Of a stretch of DNA of 64,000 nt, positions 7,019-15,052 are shown piece after piece. Position numbers and translations under genes: made by a program. Under the pieces are notes generated by a model that had not been told where the DNA came from, made no database searches, and was given only the letters and a program-made list of their open reading frames with translations. Each line of letters opens with the position of its first letter. The first letter of the stretch is position 1. The stretch lies in assembly GCF_001909055.1 (NCBI RefSeq), contig NZ_LVWI01000030.1, positions 1 through 64,000 of the forward strand, read 5' to 3'. The DNA is from Paenibacillus helianthi (GTDB lineage: Bacteria > Bacillota > Bacilli > Paenibacillales > Paenibacillaceae).

Positions 7019-8992
7019 ATGGACTTAGAAGAGCATATTAGGCTTTGGAATCTGGCCTCGATCAAAATATGGGATGTACGGCATAGGGTGTTACGTGCCG
7101 GCGAACAAGTCAATGCCTATCGATTGCCTGTCAGCGGTTTTTTATATACGATACGGGGAAGTGCGGCAGTTACGCTGGACGGCACCACGTACGTAGTTGA
7201 TAAGATGCAAGTCTTGCATGGAGGTAAGGGAGTATGTTTGGATATTTCCCTCACGGATAATCACTTCGAATATTACATAATACTCTATCGGGCTAACCTG
7301 TCTTTGTCGGGCAGCCGTGAGATTCAAGCGCTATTAAGGCAACATGCTCCATTTCATGTTCAGTATGCTCTTGTCCCTGTCTATCCCGTCGACTTATACG
7401 ACAAAGTCCAAAAAATAGACCAATATTGGAGGCTGACGGATGAGTGTGCCAAATTTCAGGTGAAAACGCTATTCTACCAATTTATTAACGAATTGATGAG
7501 ACAGCTAAGTATGCAGGATATTCAAACTGCCAAGCCCAATCTGGTCGCCCAAGCTGTTCGTTACCTTCATGAAAACTATGCACTACCGATTATGGTCGAT
7601 CCAATGGCGGAACTTCTGGACTGCAGCGCAGGGCATCTGTCGAGAATCTTCAAGAAAGAGACTGGAAGCAGTCTAATCACATATTTAACCCGGATTCGAA
7701 TGGACAAAGCCAAAGAGCTGTTGTTGCGTACGGACGCATCCCTGCAGGAAATTGCCGAAGGTATAGGTATCCCGGATGTTATTTATTTCAATCGCTTATT
7801 CAAAAAGCAGGTAGGGGTATCGCCAGGCCGTTTCAAACAGGTGTGCATCAGTCTGCCTGGGAGTCAGGATATTACTATAGGAAGGTCAGAATTGTCCATT
7901 GTCAGGCATAAACTTCGCGCTTATAATCCTACTGATGATGATAATCATTATCAATATAAACGAGAAGGAGACTTACGCACGCTCATGAAATCGAGACAAT
8001 CCGTTACGATGCTACTGATACTCAGCCTTACGCTATTATTAGCTGCCTGCTCCTCCTCTCAGAATACTTCGCCAGCAAGCGGGAGTGGACAGAACGGCAG
8101 CAGTGCGCAACCGACCGCTGTTGCACAATCTACAGAACAGCCAGCCGTACAAGAGCGGGTGATTAAGCATGCATGGGGAGAAACTGTCATTAAGGGCGAG
8201 ACCAAGCATATTATTTCGCTGTTCCCTGCCGTTACGGACTATTTACTAGCCCTCGGCATTGTACCCCAGGCTGCTTCGAGTAATGAAGAAGGCAGTGATC
8301 GGTTTCCTACCTATCTGGCAGATCAATTGGAAGGGAAAATGAATTTGGGTTGGCAGGTGGATCCGAATTTTGAAAGTATATTAGCGACAGATCCGGATCT
8401 TATTATTGGTCAGGACTTCATGGGTGATGCCTATGAGAGTCTCAGTAAAATTGCTCCCACCTTGCTCGCAGAGAAGGTGAAGGATGAGCAAGGCGTTATT
8501 CGTATGAAAACGAGCTTGCTAAAAATGGGGGAAATGTTAGGTAGGACGGAACAAGCCAAGCAGGTTATTGAAGAATATGAGAAAAAGGCTGCAAAAGCCC
8601 GTGAGAAGATCAAACAAGCTATCGGAGATGAGACAGTGATGTTTCTACGGCTATCCGATAAAGAAGTGCGGTATTACAGTAAACGAAATTATGAGGTTCT
8701 TTATGATGATCTCGCCCTTACTCCACCTTCTTCTATACCTGATCCAGCTGAATCGATGCAGATTATCTCCATGGAGTCATTGCCATCTATTAATCCGGAC
8801 CATATTTTCCTCCTGTCATCAGACCCGGAAGAAACAAGTGAGTTGCAGAAAACTGCAGTGTGGAAAAGCCTGAAGGCTGTTAAAAACAACCATGTCTATA
8901 TCGTTGACTACGGCTTGTGGTTCCAAGGTCCGGGCGGTCCGATCGGACAAAGTAAAATTATCGATGAAGCGGTGCATTGGCTCACCCAATAA
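7019..8992 (+). CDS. AraC-family regulator in frame with a siderophore-binding lipoprotein (Btr-like fused frame)
   Basis: One open frame of 657 codons without an internal stop. About residues 1-280 form a cupin-like sensor region and a C-terminal AraC DNA-binding domain (two helix-turn-helices, the second ending in DVIYFNRLFKKQVGVSPGRFK). From residue 323 a complete lipoprotein begins, with its own signal peptide and a FeuA/FepB-type siderophore-binding domain. B. subtilis Btr also joins AraC and FeuA-like domains but has no signal peptide between them. Here a Fur box, a purine-rich ribosome site and a lipobox all lie inside the frame, so two separate products are more likely than one fusion. 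ATG 7019 is preferred to 7004 because GGAAGGTG precedes it. Confidence 0.85.
   Translation: MDLEEHIRLWNLASIKIWDVRHRVLRAGEQVNAYRLPVSGFLYTIRGSAAVTLDGTTYVVDKMQVLHGGKGVCLDISLTDNHFEYYIILYRANLSLSGSREIQALLRQHAPFHVQYALVPVYPVDLYDKVQKIDQYWRLTDECAKFQVKTLFYQFINELMRQLSMQDIQTAKPNLVAQAVRYLHENYALPIMVDPMAELLDCSAGHLSRIFKKETGSSLITYLTRIRMDKAKELLLRTDASLQEIAEGIGIPDVIYFNRLFKKQVGVSPGRFKQVCISLPGSQDITIGRSELSIVRHKLRAYNPTDDDNHYQYKREGDLRTLMKSRQSVTMLLILSLTLLLAACSSSQNTSPASGSGQNGSSAQPTAVAQSTEQPAVQERVIKHAWGETVIKGETKHIISLFPAVTDYLLALGIVPQAASSNEEGSDRFPTYLADQLEGKMNLGWQVDPNFESILATDPDLIIGQDFMGDAYESLSKIAPTLLAEKVKDEQGVIRMKTSLLKMGEMLGRTEQAKQVIEEYEKKAAKAREKIKQAIGDETVMFLRLSDKEVRYYSKRNYEVLYDDLALTPPSSIPDPAESMQIISMESLPSINPDHIFLLSSDPEETSELQKTAVWKSLKAVKNNHVYIVDYGLWFQGPGGPIGQSKIIDEAVHWLTQ
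7939..7953 (+). promoter_or_regulatory. Perfect Fur box inside the open frame, before the lipoprotein part
   Basis: TGATAATCATTATCA is a perfect 7-1-7 Fur palindrome. It lies 31 bases before the ATG at 7985 and inside the continuous AraC frame, where it is read as part of the peptide DDDNHYQYK. This suggests an internal iron-regulated promoter. Confidence 0.92.
7985..8992 (+). CDS. Iron-siderophore ABC transporter substrate-binding lipoprotein (internal start)
   Basis: Second, likely independent product of the frame: 335 residues starting at an internal ATG. The signal peptide ends in LLAAC (Cys22), followed by a Ser/Gln/Ala linker and a periplasmic-binding class III fold (helical backbone, TroA/FeuA type) with segments such as ATDPDLIIGQDFMG and VKNNHVYIVDYGLW. 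It should capture a ferric siderophore at the cell surface. AGAAGGAG lies about 14 bases before the ATG, rather far, so translation may be modest or partly coupled. No permease or ATPase genes follow, so it must use a transporter encoded elsewhere. Confidence 0.85.
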   Translation: MKSRQSVTMLLILSLTLLLAACSSSQNTSPASGSGQNGSSAQPTAVAQSTEQPAVQERVIKHAWGETVIKGETKHIISLFPAVTDYLLALGIVPQAASSNEEGSDRFPTYLADQLEGKMNLGWQVDPNFESILATDPDLIIGQDFMGDAYESLSKIAPTLLAEKVKDEQGVIRMKTSLLKMGEMLGRTEQAKQVIEEYEKKAAKAREKIKQAIGDETVMFLRLSDKEVRYYSKRNYEVLYDDLALTPPSSIPDPAESMQIISMESLPSINPDHIFLLSSDPEETSELQKTAVWKSLKAVKNNHVYIVDYGLWFQGPGGPIGQSKIIDEAVHWLTQ

Positions 8993-9019
8993 GGGAATAC
9001 GACGGGAGGATCAACCGAT

Positions 9020-9607
9020 ATGGTAACATCCGCAATAGAGATGCTAATTCGTGAAAGAAGAACCATTCGTCAGTTCAATGAAAAACCGCTGGCAAAAGAA
9101 ACGATCGTAAATTTGTTGGAAGCAGCCGTATGGGCACCGGTACATTCACGCAAGGAGCCGTGGCGATTCATCTTATTTATGGAAGAGGGAAGGAAGCGAT
9201 TTGCTGATGGGGTCCTGCATACGTTCTCCAAGGACGAGCGGGAGCGCTGGGAAGAGAAGCTGCAGAACGATTACTGCGAGCGTATTCAAGCTCATCTGCT
9301 TGTTGTTATCGAGGCCGATCCCAGACAACGGGAATGGGAAGACGCTGTGGGTGCAGGCTCAGCCCTTATTCAGAACATACAATTGCTGGCATGGGAGCAG
9401 GGAATTGGCGTAGTGTGGAAGACGAATGAATATAATTTCGATCCCGATTTCTGCAGAATTACAGGCGTGAAACCGGGCGAGAGAATCATCGGCACGCTTC
9501 ATCTTGGTTATTTCGATCAGGATAAGATTCCTAAGCCCCGTCCTCGTACACCCGCACGAGAACTGCTGACCTGTATCTCGTCCGTAGACGGAGATGAGCA
9601 GCTGTAA
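9020..9607 (+). CDS. Nitroreductase-family flavoprotein
   Basis: FMN-dependent NAD(P)H oxidoreductase of the nitroreductase superfamily, 195 residues, with the typical N-terminus IRERRTIRQFNEKPL and a C-terminal region PGERIIGTLHLGYF. The start has GGGAGG nine bases upstream. It begins 27 bases after the siderophore-binding lipoprotein, so co-transcription is likely. Its job there could be reductive release of iron or unrelated quinone/nitro reduction; the context suggests the former, the family allows either. Confidence 0.85.
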   Translation: MVTSAIEMLIRERRTIRQFNEKPLAKETIVNLLEAAVWAPVHSRKEPWRFILFMEEGRKRFADGVLHTFSKDERERWEEKLQNDYCERIQAHLLVVIEADPRQREWEDAVGAGSALIQNIQLLAWEQGIGVVWKTNEYNFDPDFCRITGVKPGERIIGTLHLGYFDQDKIPKPRPRTPARELLTCISSVDGDEQL

Positions 9608-9610
9608 TAG

Positions 9611-9704
9611 TAATAGATGACTCCAAAAGGATTGGAGCCTTTGAGGTTAAACAACCTTGAAGGCTCCATTTTTATTCCCAGTATTTAGAATAGTTGCTAT
9701 ACTG
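9611..9704 (+). repeat. Direct repeat R2, copy 1, containing a terminator
   Basis: About 94 bases, from TAATAGATGACTCCA to the sequence around TATACTG, recur at 13611-13703 at high identity. Within it GGAGCCTT...AAGGCTCC (9634-9667) forms a long hairpin followed by T residues, so the repeat also works as the terminator of the nitroreductase gene. Both copies directly follow a nitroreductase-superfamily gene. Confidence 0.88.
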
Positions 9705-9774
9705 AACATTATACGCATATGAGCGTGAGAAGAAGGCCTTTATTAAATCATGTTCATTGAGCGAGGTGTTCTGT

Positions 9775-10254
9775 ATGGTTACTGTAAAGACTGAAATTAT
9801 TATAGATGCTCCCATATCTCATTGTTTTGACTTAGCCAGAGATATTGAATTACATACCCAAACCGTTTGGAAACATACCAAAGAAAAGGCAGTAGCAGGC
9901 ACAATAACCGGGAAGATAAATGAAGGAGAAATTGTAACCTTTCAGGCTTCTCACTTTTTAATTAGACAGAAGTTAACATCGAGAATTACCGCATTCAAGA
10001 AACCGTATTATTTTGTAGATGAAATGATGCAAGGAGCATTTAAAAGTTTAAGGCATGAACATAAATTTGAAGAATATAACGGGAAGACCGTAATGACAGA
10101 TACATTAACATTTACAGCCCCGTTAGGAATTGTGGGATGGATCATCGAAAGAATAATATTAATAAACTATATGAAGAGATTTTTAGAACATAGAAATAAT
10201 CAACTAAAGATAATTGCAGAAGAGAGATCCGGAAGGTCTTATTTGTGTGAGTAA
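9775..10254 (+). CDS. SRPBCC-fold protein
   Basis: 159 residues with the START/SRPBCC (helix-grip) pattern: an N-terminal beta strand VKTEIIIDAPISHCFDLARD, a mid segment and a C-terminal helix after TFTAPLGIVGWIIE. Such proteins bind hydrophobic ligands; no specific ligand can be read. ATG 9775 is preferred over an upstream TTG because GAGGTG lies six bases before it. It stands alone, between repeat R2 and a hairpin element, in AT-rich sequence. Confidence 0.75.
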   Translation: MVTVKTEIIIDAPISHCFDLARDIELHTQTVWKHTKEKAVAGTITGKINEGEIVTFQASHFLIRQKLTSRITAFKKPYYFVDEMMQGAFKSLRHEHKFEEYNGKTVMTDTLTFTAPLGIVGWIIERIILINYMKRFLEHRNNQLKIIAEERSGRSYLCE

Positions 10255-10346
10255 TTCAAGGGGGCACTGACATCGTCTGATTTCACGCTTCGGGACTTCG
10301 GCCCCCTAAGCCAGTGAGGTTCGTGAACGCAGAAGGTTATGTTAAA
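10255..10346 (+). repeat. Hairpin element H1 with TTCGTGAA...GTTAT tail
   Basis: GC-rich imperfect hairpin (GGGGGC...GCCCCC) directly after the SRPBCC gene, ending in TTCGTGAACGCAGAAGGTTA (10320 on). The same tail follows other one-gene units at 11591, 12292, 15733 and 22475 and is inverted at 19745. Confidence 0.65.
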
Positions 10347-10388
10347 TTTTGCGGAAATTAACTTTATGGAATAATGAAAGGAATTAAA

Positions 10389-10868
10389 ATGAAAAGATAT
10401 ATTGAATTTTCTTTTTATCTACCGTTTTTTGATTTGATAGATGATACGTTTGAGGTCTTTAGCTTAGAAGAATTAATGAGACAATTAGTTATAAGATTTA
10501 ATTTTATGGAATTATGTGACCGGTATTTATCATATGGCGAAGGACCTAGCAGAGCAGGAAAGGGAGATGTTTATGTGTTTTTTACGGAAGACGATAGAGA
10601 GAGTTTTATATTAATAGATTTATTTAATGACTTTACGGATCAGCATAACATGGTGAAATTAGGAGTCCGCTATGAAATTAAACATCAGAATGATAAGCAG
10701 ATAAGGAACATACTTCATAATATACACTCAAGGGCAGAGATTAAAAGTAAAATAAAAGAGAGTGATGATGATTTACTGAAGTTAGAGATCAACAACGAAG
10801 ATTATCCAAAAGAGATTCGTTATGGGGATCAAATATACATGAAGAATATTTGTTATAACACCATATAG
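10389..10868 (+). CDS. Hypothetical protein
   Basis: 159 residues, acidic, with no signal peptide or membrane segment and no family I recognise. The N-terminus begins MKRYIEFSFYLPFFDLIDD; the centre contains YVFFTEDDRESFILIDLFND, and the C-terminus is Lys/Glu/Asp-rich. I prefer ATG 10389, with AAAGGA upstream, over ATG 10374. It is a single gene after hairpin element H1. The stop is followed 45 bases later by another hypothetical gene with its own ribosome site, so the two might be co-transcribed. Confidence 0.65.
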   Translation: MKRYIEFSFYLPFFDLIDDTFEVFSLEELMRQLVIRFNFMELCDRYLSYGEGPSRAGKGDVYVFFTEDDRESFILIDLFNDFTDQHNMVKLGVRYEIKHQNDKQIRNILHNIHSRAEIKSKIKESDDDLLKLEINNEDYPKEIRYGDQIYMKNICYNTI

Positions 10869-10913
10869 ACCTTATGTGAAATCTGTGCAAACCAGAAAGG
10901 AGAGCATAGTTCA

Positions 10914-11471
10914 ATGAATAAGATCTCAGAATTCAATAGGCCATTCAAAGCCGTATTAAAGCAATTTTTATCTTATAGAAGCTCAAGTTGGAATCTTCAT
11001 GATTATCCAATTGAATTTAGGAAACAGAAGATGCTTGATCTAACTGGTACCAACTTAACTATGTATCCATGGGAAGCTAGGATAGTAAATTGGTATTGGA
11101 TGAACGGAGATGGAAGTTCAAAGAAAGAAGCATATTTAAGACTTGAAGAAAATTTTGAACAATATAAATCGGCAGGGAAAGATCTCCCAAGGCCAGGAAC
11201 GAAAATGGAGGTAATGTTTGCTAACGTTTCAAGAATTGATAATCTCGAATCAGAGGCAATTCAATTTTTTAATGAAGTATTAGATATGAATTATTTAGAG
11301 ATGTTTATCTCGGATGAATCTTCATTATATGATTTCTGTTGGTCAGATATATTAATACTTGATGCAAATGTTAAGATTAATAAACTTTATGGAATTCATA
11401 TCAATGATATTGAGGGATTAAGGATAGTTGATATTCTGGAGCGGATCAAGGATGGCACACGCATTACATAA
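10914..11471 (+). CDS. Hypothetical protein
   Basis: 185 residues, no signal peptide or transmembrane segment. A strong ribosome site (AAAGGAGAG) precedes the ATG. The sequence is rich in aromatic residues (MYPWEARIVNWYWMNGDG) and ends in an Ile-rich segment. I do not recognise the family. It is followed directly by hairpin element H2, so it resembles a self-contained accessory gene unit. Confidence 0.65.
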   Translation: MNKISEFNRPFKAVLKQFLSYRSSSWNLHDYPIEFRKQKMLDLTGTNLTMYPWEARIVNWYWMNGDGSSKKEAYLRLEENFEQYKSAGKDLPRPGTKMEVMFANVSRIDNLESEAIQFFNEVLDMNYLEMFISDESSLYDFCWSDILILDANVKINKLYGIHINDIEGLRIVDILERIKDGTRIT

Positions 11472-11620
11472 CACTATTTCCCCGCTGGGCCATTCGGCCC
11501 TCGCATAACATAAGATTCAGGCTATGGCTCCCTAGGAGTCTTGGTCCGTGCGATTGACTTCGAAAAAGCAATTCAGCAGATAACACTACGGGTTCGTGAA
11601 TACAGAACGTTATCTTGAAA
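11472..11620 (+). repeat. Hairpin element H2
   Basis: About 150-base imperfect palindrome after the stop of the preceding gene. The 5' end ATAACACTATTTCCCCG can pair with the 3' end CGGGTTCGTGAATACAG plus GTTAT, with extra bases on the 3' strand; internal GGGCC-ATTC-GGCCC also folds. The tail at 11591-11620 is shared with the other H elements. Confidence 0.7.
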
Positions 11621-11635
11621 GCGAAAGGGAAATAA

Positions 11636-12067
11636 ATGAAAATAAATATAAGATACCCTTTAAATATTAGGTTAATTATCGGCATGTCGATCCTGACTTT
11701 ATTATGTATTCTTAATATCATTGCTACAAGCGATAGATCCAATAAACTACTTTATTTGGCTTTTAGTATTGTCTATCTACTAATTATTACTGCAGCTGTT
11801 ACAAGGAGACTTCTTAAACCCAAGCTATTGCAACTCGATAATAAAGTATTAATTATCAAAAACTATCAACTTGAAGCCAGTGAAATAAGCCAAATAAATA
11901 TTGAACGTAATGGCGTAATCGGAATTAAACCAAAGAGGAATAGAATTGTCCCAATAGGTTTATGTTTTAAATTTAGTAACACCAATAAGGAAATAAATAC
12001 CTTAATAGAATGGGCGAGGAACAACAATATTGAAGTGAATCACAAAACATTTTTTAAATGGATCTAA
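11636..12067 (+). CDS. Small membrane protein with PH-like cytoplasmic domain
   Basis: 143 residues. Two hydrophobic helices (about 10-30 and 38-57) are followed by a soluble beta-rich domain beginning LLQLDNKVLIIKNYQLEASE, which looks like the bacterial membrane-associated PH domain. GAAAGGGA precedes the ATG. Function unknown. It lies between hairpin elements H2 and H3, again a single-gene unit. The call rests on pattern only. Confidence 0.6.
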   Translation: MKINIRYPLNIRLIIGMSILTLLCILNIIATSDRSNKLLYLAFSIVYLLIITAAVTRRLLKPKLLQLDNKVLIIKNYQLEASEISQINIERNGVIGIKPKRNRIVPIGLCFKFSNTNKEINTLIEWARNNNIEVNHKTFFKWI

Positions 12068-12087
12068 AGAAATTGAAAGTCGGCATC

Positions 12088-12318
12088 AGATAACACCATG
12101 TTCAGGCATCGGTCCGGTCGATGTTCGATGTGAATCGACGAGGCATCTCAGTAGTAGGAAGTGGAATCATCCGGACACATCCGCACCATCCGACCGTATC
12201 GCGCTTGTGGTACGTCGAGAACTCCGGAACGATCGACTCCTGAGAGGCTAAGTCTTCGAACCGGCGTTTTCGCGCCTTTAGCCTCTCGTATCCGTGAATA
12301 CAAGAACGTTATCTGAAA
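12088..12318 (+). repeat. Hairpin element H3, longest copy
   Basis: The element is framed by AGATAAC (12088-12094) and its exact reverse complement GTTATCT (12308-12314). Inside, GAGAGGCTAA (12242-12251) pairs perfectly with TTAGCCTCTC (12278-12287). The tail CCGTGAATACAAGAACGTTA matches the other H elements. Confidence 0.75.
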
Positions 12319-12364
12319 GATACGCAATGAATTTTTGAACCTAACAATGAAAGGAGATAGCGAA

Positions 12365-12502
12365 ATGACTTTACTCCTTATAGTTATCTTGGTAATTGGA
12401 TTGGCTGGAATTATAGGAAATCAATATTCTGGACTAAGAAAGATGGATGATCTTCAGCGGTCATTAAATGATCTAAAGTCAAAAACTAAGGACCATGAAT
12501 AA
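12365..12502 (+). CDS. Small single-pass membrane protein (45 aa)
   Basis: Short frame with an excellent ribosome site (AAAGGAGAT, seven bases before ATG). The product begins MTLLLIVILVIGLAGIIG, a transmembrane helix, followed by a polar, helix-forming tail SGLRKMDDLQRSLNDLKSK and a stop. No family assignment. It lies between hairpin H3 and repeat R1 copy 2. The clear start signal and the helix-plus-tail design argue for a real gene. Confidence 0.6.
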   Translation: MTLLLIVILVIGLAGIIGNQYSGLRKMDDLQRSLNDLKSKTKDHE

Positions 12503-12599
12503 GGAGAAGTAAAGGATCCCTACAATGTTAGTTAATTGCATATTCATGCGGCGGACCTGAAGGTCCTTGGTCTGCAGCAGCTATAGGGGAAGCGGAAAC

Positions 12600-12691
12600 A
12601 GCTGAAGAGTATAGCTGCCCTGCTACAGAAGCGATGCGTTTACGCCTTCTTTCACCCTTAGGGTTGAGGGGAGGTTTATTGAAGTTTGCTC
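12600..12691 (+). repeat. Direct repeat R1, copy 2, with terminator
   Basis: Second copy of the gerE 3' end and terminator. The hairpin CCTTCTTTCACCC (12645-12657) with GGGTTGAGGGGAGG (12661-12674) is retained. No gerE coding sequence precedes it, so this is a detached copy. Confidence 0.8.
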
Positions 12692-12783
12692 ACCCAAAAC
12701 AACTGAATAGTGCGTTCGATCACCATCTAATTTTTATGACATGATAAATTAAAGCTATAAAAGGTAATTCAGGAGGATCAGTT

Positions 12784-13545
12784 ATGAAAAGATACGAACA
12801 ACAAAGGCACTTTCTGAAATCTAATTTTCATGAATTCAAACATATAAAAACAGATAAGATCAAAGGACTTGCACAACCACCAATTGTTAAACCCTTTGAT
12901 CCGAAATCGGTAATTATTGATTTGCCAAAGATCAGCAAAGACGTTGTATGTAAAGAAAACGTTTTTGATATTATAGATCAAAGAAGAAGTACGAGGTTTT
13001 ATTCTGAGGAGACTTTAAGTCTGGATGAGTTATCCTATTTATTATGGGCTACCCAAGGGATAACCGGTATGAATAAGAACGGACTTACGCTTCGAACTGT
13101 CCCATGCAGTGGAGCAACACACACTTTTGAAACGTATTTGTTTATTATGCGGGTAGAAGGCATTGAGCAAGGAATCTACAGATACCTTCCTGTAGAACAT
13201 AAGCTCTTATTCATGTTTGAATTAGAAAAAATTGAACAGAAGATTGATGCGATTACTTTGGATCAGCCATTTGTCCCTAACTTTGCAAAAAAGGCCTCTG
13301 TACTGTTTGCATGGAGTACAACTCCCTATCGCTCCGAATGGAAGTATGATATTTCAGCTCACAAAAAAATCCTCATCGATGCTGGACATGTATGTCAAAA
13401 CCTTTATTTAGCCAGTGAATCTATCGGTGCAGGTGCTTGCGCCATTGGAATCTATGATCAAAAGTTGATTGATGAGATTTTAGAGTTAGATGGTGATGAT
13501 GAATTTGTGATATATCTCGGTGCAGTTGGGAAGAAACGGGAATAG
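12784..13545 (+). CDS. SagB/ThcOx-type nitroreductase-superfamily oxidoreductase
   Basis: 253 residues. An N-terminal extension of about 65 residues leads into the nitroreductase fold, with the FMN-binding segment IIDQRRSTRFYSEETLSLDE near residue 62 and the C-terminal GHVCQNLYLASESIGAGACAIG typical of the SagB/ThcOx branch. SagB enzymes oxidise azolines in peptide natural products, but many members of this branch stand alone, and no YcaO partner or precursor is nearby, so a general flavin oxidoreductase is the safer call. Ribosome site AGGAGG precedes the ATG. Repeat R2 copy 2 follows as terminator. Confidence 0.82.
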   Translation: MKRYEQQRHFLKSNFHEFKHIKTDKIKGLAQPPIVKPFDPKSVIIDLPKISKDVVCKENVFDIIDQRRSTRFYSEETLSLDELSYLLWATQGITGMNKNGLTLRTVPCSGATHTFETYLFIMRVEGIEQGIYRYLPVEHKLLFMFELEKIEQKIDAITLDQPFVPNFAKKASVLFAWSTTPYRSEWKYDISAHKKILIDAGHVCQNLYLASESIGAGACAIGIYDQKLIDEILELDGDDEFVIYLGAVGKKRE

Positions 13546-13610
13546 CCGCTCACGAATGTACCACCCATCAACACAATTGTTGCATTGGCTTTCTGAATAC
13601 ATTGACAGCA

Positions 13611-13703
13611 TAATAGATGACTCCACAAGCATTGGAGCCTTTGAGGTGAAAAACCTTAAAGGCTCCTTTTTAATTCCCAATATTTTGAATGGCTGATATA
13701 CTG
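13611..13703 (+). repeat. Direct repeat R2, copy 2, containing a terminator
   Basis: Matches 9611-9704 over its length with a few substitutions and one deletion. GGAGCCTTTGAGGT pairs with the AACCTTAAAGGCTCC arm (13634-13666) before a T run. Confidence 0.88.
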
Positions 13704-13765
13704 GAGGAGAAAATAGGAAGATCAAAGTTAGATGTGAATTCGCGGACTCCGAAAGGATGAGTGAG

Positions 13766-14401
13766 ATGAACAAAGCGATTATTGAAAATATAAGTGAAAT
13801 GATATTTATCCGTAGAAAAGACCTATTTGTTTCGTCTGATGTAGTCATATATCATCCAGGTCATTTTCCTGAACTGAATATACAGATATTGGAACTCTAT
13901 AAAAATGAGGGTTTTAAAAGAGAAGGAGACTATGGAATGGTAAAAAAAGAACAAACACAAAAATATCATGTGCTCGCACGAGGAGTCATATTAGCTGATA
14001 ACCATCTTTTAGTTGCACATTGCTTAGGAATGGATAACACATTTTTACCAGGAGGACATGTTGAATTTCATGAGAGTATTAAATCCTCTTTGTATAGAGA
14101 AATATATGAAGAACTTGGTTTAATAAGTCAGGTTGGTCCTTACATTGGAGCGGTAGAAGCTGGACATGAGGATGAGGGAACCTATCATCAAGAGATCAAT
14201 CATGTTTTTATTACTACATTGGAAAATGTAGATCGTAGAAAGAATCCAGAATCAAAAGAGAGTCATTTGGAATTTTATTGGATACCTTTAAGTGAGATGG
14301 ATGTACATAATCTGCTTCCTCAACCCATGCGAAAGATGATAACAAACTATATTAATGGCATTGAAGGGCCGTATTTTGAAAGTACGTTCAAAGAGGTGTG
14401 A
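13766..14401 (+). CDS. Nudix hydrolase
   Basis: Hydrolase of nucleoside diphosphates linked to another moiety. The Nudix box is complete, GX5EX7REUXEEXGU, read as GGHVEFHESIKSSLYREIYE followed by ELGL. About 70 residues precede the Nudix fold, longer than usual, and their role is not clear. ATG 13766 is chosen because GAAAGGATGA lies before it; ATG 13757 sits on the ribosome site itself. Single gene in the accessory zone. Substrate cannot be predicted. Confidence 0.85.
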   Translation: MNKAIIENISEMIFIRRKDLFVSSDVVIYHPGHFPELNIQILELYKNEGFKREGDYGMVKKEQTQKYHVLARGVILADNHLLVAHCLGMDNTFLPGGHVEFHESIKSSLYREIYEELGLISQVGPYIGAVEAGHEDEGTYHQEINHVFITTLENVDRRKNPESKESHLEFYWIPLSEMDVHNLLPQPMRKMITNYINGIEGPYFESTFKEV

Positions 14402-14480
14402 AGGCAAAGCAAGGTAACCATTACAACAAGACCGTATTTCTTAACAATAAATCTTAATGATTTATGGATAAGGGGGAGAA

Positions 14481-15023
14481 ATGAGATTGAGATTGAGATT
14501 GTTATATTTAGGCCTATCAGCCTTTTTAATATCTATAATGGTTGGTTGTTCCCAGCCACAAGCATTTGAAGCTTTTTTTCATGAAAAGTTGGAGCAACTC
14601 CATAAAGGAGAAGAAAATTATTCCTATAAGCTCGTTCACAAGGAGTTTAATGTGGTACATCAAGATGATGCGGTGGCTGTATTTAAAGAAAATAATAAAC
14701 GTGGAGAACAAATATTTATAGCTTATTTGGAGAAACGGGATAAACAATGGAGTTGGATACAAACAAGAGGTGCGGAATGGAACTCCCCGATGAAATGGTC
14801 TTCAATGAATCAACCCCCTTTTATATACTCAGGTACAATAAGTGGAGATTCGATAAGAGAAGTATATGCAGGTGAAGAGCTTGCGCAAATCATTGATGTT
14901 GAAGAGGGTAAGCGGTTTTGGTATGCAATTAGTCCGATTAAAGATGTGCAAGTGATGGTGGTTAAAGAGGATGGTACTAAAGAAATTATTGATGAATTTG
15001 ACTTCAAAAAAAGCGTTAGGTGA
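14481..15023 (+). CDS. Putative lipoprotein of unknown function
   Basis: 180 residues with a basic N-terminus, a hydrophobic segment and lipobox MVGC (Cys23), so it should be anchored on the outer face of the membrane. The mature part has no recognisable domain. GGGGGAGAA precedes the ATG. It is followed 29 bases later by a GNAT gene with its own ribosome site, and the two may be co-transcribed. Confidence 0.7.
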   Translation: MRLRLRLLYLGLSAFLISIMVGCSQPQAFEAFFHEKLEQLHKGEENYSYKLVHKEFNVVHQDDAVAVFKENNKRGEQIFIAYLEKRDKQWSWIQTRGAEWNSPMKWSSMNQPPFIYSGTISGDSIREVYAGEELAQIIDVEEGKRFWYAISPIKDVQVMVVKEDGTKEIIDEFDFKKSVR

Positions 15024-15052
15024 AATGACCCAAACCCTGAAGGGAGAAGAAG

